This document shows, in pieces, positions 20,919-31,100 of a stretch of 64,000 nt of DNA. How positions within the stretch are numbered: the stretch's first letter is position 1; each line of letters opens with the position of its first letter. Origin of the DNA: Elmis aenea (taxonomy: Eukaryota > Arthropoda > Insecta > Coleoptera > Elmidae); assembly GCA_947652605.1 (NCBI GenBank), contig OX393579.1, positions 18,807,674 through 18,871,673 of the forward strand, read 5' to 3'. Made by a program: the position numbers and the translations under genes. Below the pieces are notes generated by a model. It searched no databases, had not been told where the DNA came from, and saw only the letters and a program-made list of their open reading frames with translations.

Positions 20919-23478
20919 AGCAAACCAGACGCGGCCGAAAAAGTTACACTTTTTGGCCTTGATACATAAATAACTATTATTTATTTGGATTATATAAAAC
21001 GTATTAGTATTAATACAAAAATATTCATTTCGGGTACCACCAGGGTTTCGCAGACCACACTTGGAAAAACGCTGCTCTAAAACTATTTTTTTTTAAATTT
21101 TGGCAACTACTTCACTATCGTAACCTAAAAAATTTTAACTCTCACACCAGAGAGTAAAATTTGCTATTACAACATAGAAGCGTATAATTAGCCAACAATT
21201 TTAAGCATACTTGCGGCCTTCATGACTCACCTAATAGACGTTATTTTTATTCTCTCTGAGACTACCGTACAACTACTGTGGCGTTAAAAACATTCGCACC
21301 TCGGTCAATATTAAGTCACCATTTTACGTAATACTGAGAATTGTACTTTAAATCCAAACAAATTCTCATTCATAAACATGCATATTTTTAAAGACACATA
21401 CATTAATACTTATCTCATATCTCATATGTTTACAATTTTGTAGTCTCGATCAGTTGCATTTAATTAAATTTATACGCTAATAAACCTGTTAATAAGTTGC
21501 ACGTTCATAAACGAGTATATGTTGCATAGTAATTGAATTCTATGCAAATTTTAGAATTAACGACATTATTGATTAATTACCTACTATTATGTCCATATAC
21601 GAAAGAAACGCTTACCATACCCAGATTATTCTATAATAATTAGGATCCTACACAATATTAAAACTGTATTAATTGTTACGGTAGTCCCGTATTCGTTTCC
21701 GTATGGCTAAGTATGCTCTGAAAGAACTAAAAATAAGTAAAATACATTATCACTGTTGCCATAAATCTCCAGTTACATAACCATAAAATTTTATTGCACA
21801 ATATTACTTTAACTTGTGACGAAGTGAGCTATTGTAAAAATAAAAGTTTTAATTGCTTAAGTTTCTACAAAATCATTTGACTTTTTGTAAAAAATATCCA
21901 CTTACCAAGTATCTAGATAAGTTTCAATTTCAAGACTCTCGTCTCTTCCTTGGTAAATTTTTTATTTATTTATTATCCACAAGCAGCTGTCTTAGCAACT
22001 TTGAACAAATATCATACTGATTTGTTTGAATAAAAATATTTATTAAATAATATAAAATTCCTTACGAATGCAACGGACTTTACAACATTTTTGCACTTGT
22101 AGTTTGTGTTATACTATACAGGAGAAAAAAGGTGAGGTTGTGCCATAACTTTTTAAACAAATATAAACAAATTTTCTAGTACTACTTTTAATTACTTTGT
22201 ATTTATATAACTTAAATTAATTATTTTTAAGTAACTTATTTCATTATTTTAAGCAATTTTCTTTTAGAGAAATTGCTATTCGAGCAACTAAGCTTTCGAG
22301 GAACTTTCCATTCGAGGGACAACTTTTCGAGCAATTTTCCCCGAACTATTTTGCACTATTATACAGAAAAGAAACTTTTATCTACAGAAAGAAAAGTTTT
22401 GTTAAAATTCTTGATCCCGCCTGTATTTTATGGGTATGAGTCCTTCAACGTTAGAAACGTATAATTAGAAGCGGCATTTATTTAATCAATATGGGCACAT
22501 ACTAATTTAGTAGTTCAATACTATTATACTACTATACTACTAACCACATACGTTTTATGACTAATGAACTTTAATATGCAGCTAAAGAAATAGAAAGCGA
22601 TAGATTTATAAATTTCAATAAATAAACATTTGATACATCACTTTATACTCGTATAATTAAAATGTATTATAATATAGGGTGACAATAATCTAAATGTGTT
22701 ACAGGGTTAACATTGTTATTAAAAGAGTTACATAGTCGGTTAAATTAATGTAAATAAATCTTTAATTATTTAAGTTTTAAATTTTTTGTGTTGAATTAAG
22801 TACAGTTAACTTGATTATGTGATTTTTTTTTTCAAGAACTAATTAGATTAAAGTAAATAAATACAATAATATTGCTATAACTTGCTTATCTTTAAAGATA
22901 AACCTAACAACTCATACATCAATGAAACGAGAATTAATGAATCCATAGCCATGGTTGCCATTTAAAAAAAGTCAAGTTTGGCTTATATCTCAGAAATCAA
23001 ATGTGCCATGACTTTTAGATATTGTTTTCTTATTCTACGTAGAAATATCTACAGGAATCATTTCACATTTTGATTTTAACATAGGTGAATTTATTTACCA
23101 TTGAAAAAATCGTGTTTTTAGAATTTTTAAAATATTTTTAAAAAGACGAAGATGTAGGTCAAATGTCAAAATGGCATTAAATTTGTCATGAAATTCTGCC
23201 CAACTTTACTAATTTAACCGACTATGTAACTCTTATAATAACAGTTACCCATACAACACATGTAGATTATTGTCACCCTGTATACAATTTTGCCAGATTT
23301 ACTACAAAGAAGCAAAAAAATGCAGGACAATTAAATTCAACAAATATTTTGTTATGAATTATGTGATACCTACACATATAAATTTAAAATGAGTTAAATT
23401 AGGAAAAATAGTTATTTATGTATCAAGGCCAAAAAGTGTAACTTTTTCGGCCGCGTCTGGTTTGCTGGCTGGGACGTA
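20919..23478. repeat. Inverted 60-bp pair flanking ~2.4 kb (CAGCAAACCAGACGCGGCC ends)
   Basis: CAGCAAACCAGACGCGGCCG followed by AAAAAGTTACACTTTTTGGC at 20923-20980 is the reverse complement of 23415-23478. The pair could be the ends of one large element or two halves of an inverted duplication. The enclosed DNA (20981-22673) is AT-rich without genes, apart from the MITE at 22674. Confidence 0.6.
22674..23282. mobile_element. MITE of the GGGTGACAATAATCT family
   Basis: The left end TAGGGTGACAATAATCTAAA and right end TAGATTATTGTCACCCTGTA are inverted. The pairing continues through GAGTTACATAGTCGGTTAAA (22727) and ATTTAACCGACTATGTAACT (23213). It is TA-flanked. Related copies lie at 2838 and 55369. 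Confidence 0.85.
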
Positions 23479-23479
23479 G

Positions 23480-24130
23480 TCGAAGCCAGCAAACAGGCAA
23501 GGCCGAAAAAGTAGGTTTTGGCCGAGGTGCATATTACATTTTTTGTGCGATCGAATTAAAAACAATTTCAATTTTTAGTATTTTTCAAAAATATAGGTTA
23601 GAAACTACGTGACATTCTGTCACTGACAGATGACGGCGTATGCTGTTAGCGGTGGAAACCTACTTGCATAATTCTGCACATAATAATTTAAATAACCTTT
23701 TTTTTTGTGCGATTGTAATGTTTTATTCATAAATTTAATGTCCGTCAAACAGCTGTTTATAGTACGATCGCACAAAATAGTTATTTATGTATCAAGGCCA
23801 AAAAGTACGTTTTGGCCGAGATGCATATTACATTTTTTGTGCGATCGAATTAAAAACTATTTAAATTTTTAGTAATTTTCAAAATTATAGGTTAGAAACT
23901 ACGTGACATTCTGTCACTGACAGATGACGGCGTATGTACTGCATTACCGGCCTTCTCCTTAGCAGCAGCCGTAAAAGTTACTTTTTCGGCCGTTGCTAAG
24001 GGTAACGGCCTGAAAAGTAACTTTTACGGCCGTTGCTAAGGATAGGGCCGGTAATGCAGTACTTTATGGTTGCTAACGCGTCCGTCAAACAGCTGTTTCT
24101 AGTACGATCGCACATAAAATATTTTATTCA
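23480..24130. repeat. Two tandem ~280-bp units (TTTTGTGCGATCG repeats)
   Basis: Unit one (about 23500-23775) and unit two (about 23793-24115) share in order: GGCCGAG(A/G)TGCATATTAC, TTTTTTGTGCGATCGAATTA, CGTGACATTCTGTCACTGAC, CGTCCGTCAAACAGCTGTTT and AGTACGATCGCAC. Unit two carries the 127-bp hairpin element at 23936-24062. The GCGATCG motifs lie in inverted orientation at unit ends, so each unit may be a short mobile element. Confidence 0.65.
23936..24062. mobile_element. 127-bp hairpin MITE (GTACTGCATTACCGGCC ends)
   Basis: Perfect 17-bp inverted ends GTACTGCATTACCGGCC / GGCCGGTAATGCAGTAC. Most of the interior also pairs: CCTTAGCA...GCCGTAAAAGTTACTTTT with AAAGTAACTTTTACGGCCGT. GGCCGTTGCTAAGG is repeated in tandem. 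It interrupts the second unit of the surrounding repeat right after GACGGCGTAT. Confidence 0.8.
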
Positions 24131-25553
24131 TTCATTTTGTACGTTTTTCACTGCGCAAGTATATCTAAATTTCAGACGCACTCCACTTGAAGTGTAAAGT
24201 TGTTGTAGTAAGTATAAAAAACCAAGTTGGACACTTCTTGCTTTTAGATTTACTACGTTCTGCAACTTGGCTAATGGCTACGATAGTAGAATCTCATTAA
24301 AACAACCTTCTTTAAATATAAATAAAAATAATTCTATACATTTTTAAGTCTTTTATTGTAATGCACACAAACACACACACATAGCTACATTTACAAACGT
24401 TTCGGCGAAAAATTGTTTAAAATAACCTAGAACTGATATTAGATCCGTTTTGGTTAGAATGGTTTTATTTCCGTATGATTATCAGTATAAGACAGGATAT
24501 ATTACGGTGAACACATTTTTACGAATCGGTTTATAAATAAACCCACCGGTTTTAAGAAATTGATCCAAGAACATATTTTTAAAGCGACTGATAAATCAAA
24601 CTACAATTAGTCAATTATCCATTTGACTTGTAAATATTCATAATTCTACATATTGGCGCTCTTAGGCACACCTGTTTTTTCATTATTATTAAAGTTGTAT
24701 GAGACGAAGCGGCATTTCGCGCATAATTCTGTACATAAAAACTAGATACATCTTTCAATATCTAAAATTTTATTTATCGATTTCTTGAAACATAAACAAT
24801 GTTGCTAGTTTACTAAACAGACTTTATTAAATGTCGTTTTAAAGTCCTAATAACCAATAATAACTTTGATAGGTTAGAATTAAAACTGTACAGGAAAGAC
24901 ACGTATAGGGTTTCTCATATTTGACATTTTTGCTTGTTTCGGGATTCCGGGAAGAAATTGGTTTTCTTCCCGGGATTGACCGGGATCCCGGGACGTATTT
25001 AAATTAAGTCAATATTTTAAAATAAATAACCCAGAAACGGAGGGAGAGGTTTATTACTTAAAAACAACTCCAAGTCATATAGGTATGTAATACATTAGAC
25101 TCCATGATCATTATATATTATAAATAAATAATAAAATAATATTGGTGAGAGAAACATACATTTCAAAAACATTACCTTACAAAGAAATAGAACGGTAAAC
25201 TTGTTTAAAACTCTTTTTTCAAATTTGGCAGTGAATTAAGAAGTAAAATACCATGTGTGATACATCAATGAATTCAAAAAAATAAATGCTATTTGATTAT
25301 GTAAATATAAAACAAACACGAATCGATCTCGGGAAAATTTGTGACCACCATCCGATTCGGCTTAAAAAGTTGCTTGGGCAATGTTTTAACACATTTAAAA
25401 TATTTCATACTCCAAAGGAGTTATAGACGATTTTCAAAAATCGTATTTTCCGGTTTTCCTCATTTTCTCGGATACCGTTTGATATATTTCCAATTTCTCT
25501 TCAGATTATTATTGAGCACAAAATTTAGCAACTTTGCCAAATTTAAACCTATA
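24131..25553. other. AT-rich sequence without recognised genes
   Basis: A (CA)-rich microsatellite lies at 24366-24382. A GGGATTCCGGGAAG / CTTCCCGGGATTGACCGGG inverted patch lies at 24941-24985 and could be a fragment of a hAT-like end. Nothing else seen. Confidence 0.4.
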
Positions 25554-25561
25554 CTCTAGCT

Positions 25562-26999
25562 CAGAGGTTCCCAATCTTTTTAAGATATTGTACCGGTTTG
25601 TAGTAGACAATATGGTGGCGTACCAGTAAGTAAATATTTTTGGAAAAACGAGCCCAAAAAAAATTTCCTGAATTCTCAAGTGATGACTTTTTTTGTCGCT
25701 TGTCTCTCTAAATATTTTGTCGAGCAAAAAAAAGGACTAGTCCTACAATAAAACTTTCCTAAATTCCCAACTGATGACTTTTTTTAGCTAAATATTTTGG
25801 AAACAGAATGCAATGCTTTATGTACAGTTGTAATAAAAACAATTTAATTCGCAAATACTTTTATTACACTAAATATAAATGCATTTGTATCATATACAGG
25901 GTGTTTCTTAAATATTAAGAAAAAATGCAGGTGGTGATTCCTTATCGAAAATTAAGGGGGTTCTTTCATTTAATTTTTTTTCCTTAGTAGACGTCTCCTT
26001 TCTGTGTTACACTCCCCTTTATTTTATTTCTCAAATTTGGATAAATGTAGAAGAATGATATTTGGTATTTGTTTTATACTTAGTAAAAGGTTTCCCATAG
26101 TAATATTTTCGATCATCTGCCACCTTCACCGGGGGCTGAAAAGTGCGACCCCTGTTGGTTTTTTTGTCAGAACTTTTTGGTTTGTTACAATTTTGCAATT
26201 TTAGGTAGGTTTTACGAGAACAACTAAAGAACAGAAAAAGTTTCTAAATAAATCAGTCTTCCAAAAAAAAAAAATTAATTGCAAAATTTCAACCCACCAA
26301 AAAGTTCTGATTAAAAAACCAACAGGGGTCGCACTTTTCAGCCCCCTGTGAAGGTGGGAGATATTTAAAAGTATTACTATGGTAAACCTTTTAATAAGTA
26401 TAAAACATCTACTAAATATAATTTTCCTACCTTTGTTCAAATTTGAGAAATAAAATAAAAACCCAATTTTACGCTCCCCTCTAGGGGGGTGTAACTCAAA
26501 AAGGAGACGTCTAAGGAAAAAAAATTTATATAAAAGACCCCCCTTCATTTTTGGATAAGGAATCACCAGCTGAATTTTTTCGCAATATTTAAGAAACACC
26601 CTGTATAGATATAATAATAATTCTAATTATTGTAATTAATGTGAGGGTTGCGCCTGTTTACTTTTTATCGGTGTAGAAATATCTAGTTCAATTTTGGTCA
26701 GTTTAAGGCGAACATCAGACTCAATATTAAGCAATGATTGGTTATTTTATTTTTGGTCTGAAATTAGCTTGCATCAATCATTTTCGATCACCCGACATAA
26801 ACCGATAATTATTTTAAATGTACATATGTGTCTACAAATCTGTCACTATCTTCTACTTCTTTTACACACGTGTTATGTGATAACAAAGATGCTATAAAAA
26901 AAAATGTAAAAAATAATTATTTCATTTGCTTATCGCGTACCGGTAGCTTGACATTCGCGTACCGGAACCGGTACGCGTACCACAGGTTGGGAACGCCTG
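25562..26999. mobile_element. Non-autonomous hAT element with 8-bp target duplication
   Basis: Ends CAGAGGTTCCCAATC and GGTTGGGAACGCCTG. Flanking octamers are CTCTAGCT at 25554-25561 and 27000-27007, identical. Near the right end, GCGTACCGGAACCGGTACGC is a small palindrome. The interior is largely the later fold-back insertion at 25895-26605. No transposase present. Confidence 0.9.
25895..26605. mobile_element. 711-bp palindrome (TACAGGGTGTTTCTTAAATA ends)
   Basis: Left TACAGGGTGTTTCTTAAATA and right TATTTAAGAAACACCCTGTA are exact inverse 20-mers. The ~345-bp arms pair throughout, for example GGGGGCTGAAAAGTGCGACC at 26131 with GGTCGCACTTTTCAGCCCCC at 26327. TA flanks both sides. The loop, near 26215-26260, is short. 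The 132-codon minus-strand open frame here reflects the arms, not a gene. Confidence 0.92.
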
Positions 27000-27007
27000 C
27001 TCTAGCT

Positions 27008-27990
27008 ATTATAATAAGCGAGATCCCCATGCTTAAACTCGAATTTCAATCACCCTGTATTTGGAATGAGAAAAAACTAAGGAATTTAAATAGGGAAAGC
27101 CAACTATAGCTTACAATTAAAAAAAGGTAAGTTTGTGTCATAACTTTTTAATGGCACGTGTAAAAATTTTTTTAGTATCATCGAACATCGAATTTTGCAT
27201 AAAAATATCTAAAATTAATCTTCATACATTTTTTTAATATTTACAACAATAACGAAGATATGACATTATAAATTTGACAGAAAAACACTTTTTTCTAATA
27301 ACTCAAAAACCGAATAAGATAGAATATTTTCGAAATAGGTTCTGAGTTTTTACCAAAAAAAACTGCACATTTTTGGTAATCTAACCATTTCTTTATCTTG
27401 AATATTAAGTGAGATACCCATGTAATTCCAATGAATTTGGACCACCCTGAACAATATAACTGTTGGAAAACTTAAAATTATTAAGTTTAATTTTGATTTT
27501 AAGATTTTCATGTTGAATAAAATATGCAGATTAAACTCAGATAAAATGCAATCCACATACGAATTTACATATCGTGATGTTACTTAATTCGTAATATCTA
27601 TGATAATACGCATGACTTGGCTGAACAAAATAAAAATTTTAAAACGCTAAAGCTATACTGTTACGTATTCATTGGATTAGTACTGACTGCAATAGGATTA
27701 AAAAAGGGTATTTAAAGTAAACTTGACCTTAAAACTTACGTTTAATTTTTTATAGACAAATTAAATTAAACGCCAGCGACAAAAATAAATCTACAGCTTT
27801 GAAGTCCGCCGAATTGGGTGTGTAAAGAACACTGCAATAATAGCAGGCGCTAAAACAATATCCATCAACAATTGAAAACCCCACAAATCAATCGTTTCCC
27901 ATAAGTTCCGCTCAACGTGCTCGACACGCGGTAACTCCGGTACATGACGCAGACTTGAGTAAAAAATTACCGAATTGCATGAGAAAAGTG
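27008..27990. other. Repeat fragments and Tdc upstream region
   Basis: ATAATAAGCGAGATCCCCAT at 27010, ending TCAATCACCCTGTAT at 27058, looks like the right end of an element of the 50328 family. A diverged direct repeat of it lies at 27404-27450 (AAGTGAGATACCCATG ... GGACCACCCTG). From 27460 to the Tdc promoter I see nothing recognisable. Confidence 0.4.
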
Positions 27991-28002
27991 GGGACGCTTT
28001 AT

Positions 28003-28034
28003 TATATAAGACTTACTAAAGTATCCTTCAGCAT
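28003..28034 (+). promoter_or_regulatory. Putative Tdc core promoter (TATA box plus initiator)
   Basis: TATATAAG at 28003-28010 is followed 27 bp downstream by TTCAGCATT (A at 28030), resembling the arthropod initiator TCAGT. This spacing is right for a TATA promoter. It would give a ~110-nt 5' leader before the ATG at 28142. Inferred from motifs only. Confidence 0.5.
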
Positions 28035-28141
28035 TACTCACTGAAACAGAAAATCGCGGTAAGTGTTATCTGCTACATAACAGTGCGCGAGTTCGATCTA
28101 AACATTTTTAAATTGACAATTGTGATAAACAAAGTTGCACA

Positions 28142-31100
28142 ATGGATGTCGAAGAATTTCGTGTGCACGGTAAAGAGATGGTGGATTATATCTGTGAATA
28201 TTTGACTACGATAGGTTCCAGAAGAGTTACAGCAAACGTTGAGCCTGGATATTTAAAAATACTTCTGCCAAAAGAGGCACCTCAAGAACCAGAAGAATGG
28301 AAAAAAATCATGGAAGATGTGGATAACGTGATAATGCCGGGAGTAACACATTGGCAACATCCACGTTTTCACGCATATTTTCCATCGGGAGTTTCGTTTC
28401 CTTCTATACTGGGCGATATGTTTTCGGATGCCATCGGATGTATAGCATTTTCATGGGTAAATATTGTGTTTAAATTAAAAATATTTAACTAGTTATTAAA
28501 AATCTTCAATTTATATTAAACAAAATATTTTAATGGCGAAAGTAACCTGTTTCGAATATTAAGTGCGGATTAAAACGTGTGTAATCCATTCACCATAATG
28601 CGATTTAAGTCTATCTTAAGTTCGTTTAGACAACACTCACAAATATATTACAACCGTCTTTTGTTTATTGTGATCACTCATTTGTACTTTTTCGGCATAC
28701 GTAGTATGAAACAAGTAGACTACGACCCGTGCATGTTTTTATCTGGCCCGCCAGCACTTTTCCATATCTCACTGAATCCGGCCCGCCATCCACCTAAGGC
28801 TGAAAAGTATTTTTTATTTATGTTTTCAATGTTTGAATTTTTATGCAATCAATAAAATCCGGAGATACTCATTTTTTAAATGTTTTATAGCAGGGGTGGC
28901 CAACTAGTTTGTTGTCGCGATCGACTTTTTATACAAGGTGGCCCACTTTTTGTAGCAGGACGTTAACAGTCGATACAAAAACTCATTTTAAGGCGAATAT
29001 TTCATATCAACATGAGTCCATAAACGCTTCATTTCAAAGATATTGAAATTTTCGAAAAAATATCTATAATTTTTAACCGTTTCCCAACCAGTTGATATAT
29101 TTAAACCAAATTTGGTATACAGCACCACCTTACAGGTTACCACATTCGGTGAAAATTTCAAGCCCCACGAGCAACGAGTGGCGGAGTTGTAGGGGTTCAA
29201 ATTCAATAAATTTTATAAAAAACTGACCTGTACAAAATCAAACTTGAACTTGTTTTTGGGTAAAGTATTTTATTCTAAACAAAAAGTGTCTCTTGACTTT
29301 TCTTCGTATCTATAACCATTTGACGCGAAATTTGATTTATTTTACTATTCTCGCGTAAAATTAGCTCATAAGTTGATCTAAAAATATCGCGAAAAGCAGA
29401 ACATTGCAATTTGCAGAGTAAATGCTTAAAATGTGGATCATTAATCGTTAATTTAGCGGAACTTCTTCCCACATTATTGGCATGTTCTGCTACTAAAAAC
29501 TGCACAAATCGGTAATTACTTCTTTATTTCAAACATTGTTAGATCGAATTTATGAGCACATTTTTGGTAAAATAAATCAAATTTTGCGCCAAAAGGTGAC
29601 AGATTCGAAGAAAAATCAAGAGACGCTTTTTACTGAAAATAAAATGCTCTACCCAAAAACAGGTTCGAGTTTAATTTTGAGCAGGGCCGTACTAGTTTTT
29701 TTATAAAATCTATTGAATTTGAACCTCCACAACTCGGCCACTGGTTGCTTGGTTGCTTGTGAAGCTTGACATTCTCACCGAATGTAGCAAACTGTAAGGT
29801 GGTGCTGTATAACAAATTTGGTTTAAATACAAAAAAATTTACTCACACTTCGAATGACGAGAAAAACATTATTTATGAACATAGAGTGAAAAGGAATGGC
29901 TTCGAATACAGAAGACAAATGTAATTGAAGAATCATGTTCGCAAATGTTTAAATTGATGACCATTGTTGTCCAGGCAACGCTCATAACGCGCACCAAGGG
30001 ATTCGCCTGTCAGAGACAGTTAAAGTGTGAGTACATTTTTTTGAGACACCCTGTATATCTACTGGTTGGGAAACAGTTAAAAATTATCGATATTTTTTCG
30101 AAAATTTCAACGCCCTGTATCTTTAAAATGAAGCGTTGATGGACCCATGTTGATATGGAATATTCGCTTTAAAATAAGTTTTTGTATCCATTGTTAAAGT
30201 CCTGCTACAAAAAAGTGGACCACTCTGTATAGAATGGTAGTCGCAAGCTACCCATCAAATTCTCGAATTAACTCCGAGGAAAAACCGCTTGTACGAGAGT
30301 CTCGTTATTCGCGTTTTTCTCCGAGACCGTTGGACCTATTCTTAAAAACTTTGCGCATCAGATTTTTTTCCCACACAGTTCCATGACCAACACGACTGCA
30401 AAATTGACTAAAGAATCTCGTTTTCGCGTTTTTCTCCAAAATTAATGGACGTGTTTTCAAAAACATTGCAACATTTTACTGGCAAAGATTGCGCGCAACG
30501 GTAAATAACAAAGTTTTGATTTTATCTTAGATGGTTTCATGGCCAACTCAACTGCAAAAATTGCCAAGTTTAAGTAGCATTTTCAGGCGTCCGTAAAGGA
30601 TACAAAAAACAAAAACAAAATTCAGCCATCATATCCTTGTTTTAAAAAAAATATTTTAATTTAGCCAATTTTGAAATTGTTGCAGCGATCTACTGAAAAT
30701 TGCTTCGCGTTTGACCTGTTTTTCATAACTGTTTTAAAGTAATGACTAATTCAATGAAGTAAAAAAAAAACACAAATAAAAAATGGGTTGCTTTTTGCAC
30801 ACTCCGCGAACTTACTGCAAATTTACTATCCGGCCCACGGTCTTGTCAAAGTTGCACATGCCTGCTCTAGAACTATGGTTCCTAAACTTTTGAGCTACAA
30901 GACTCCCCCTTAAATTCTCAAACTGTGTTCTCGCACCCCCAGTAACAAATCTAATTTTGTAACATTATCTACATGTAAAATAAAAGGTAAATGTGAACGT
31001 CAAAATCTGTAAATACGTTAAACTCTTGAATAAGAATATTTTCTAGAGTCAGTGGTTCATAACCAGGAGTGCACGCACCTCAGAGGGTGCGATCAGCTTC

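Noticed and set aside
23480..24130. CRISPR-like repeat array
   Set aside because: Only two long units, with no regular spacers, in a eukaryotic repeat context.
26201..26599. 132-codon minus-strand open frame
   Set aside because: Lies wholly within the palindrome at 25895-26605, and the mirrored + frame at 26004 has the same text; no protein family signal.
28059..28132. 5' UTR intron in Tdc using the perfect GCG|GTAAGT donor at 28059
   Set aside because: The only AG before the start codon (28132) lacks a pyrimidine tract, and the intron would be ~70 bp; a transcript is needed to decide.
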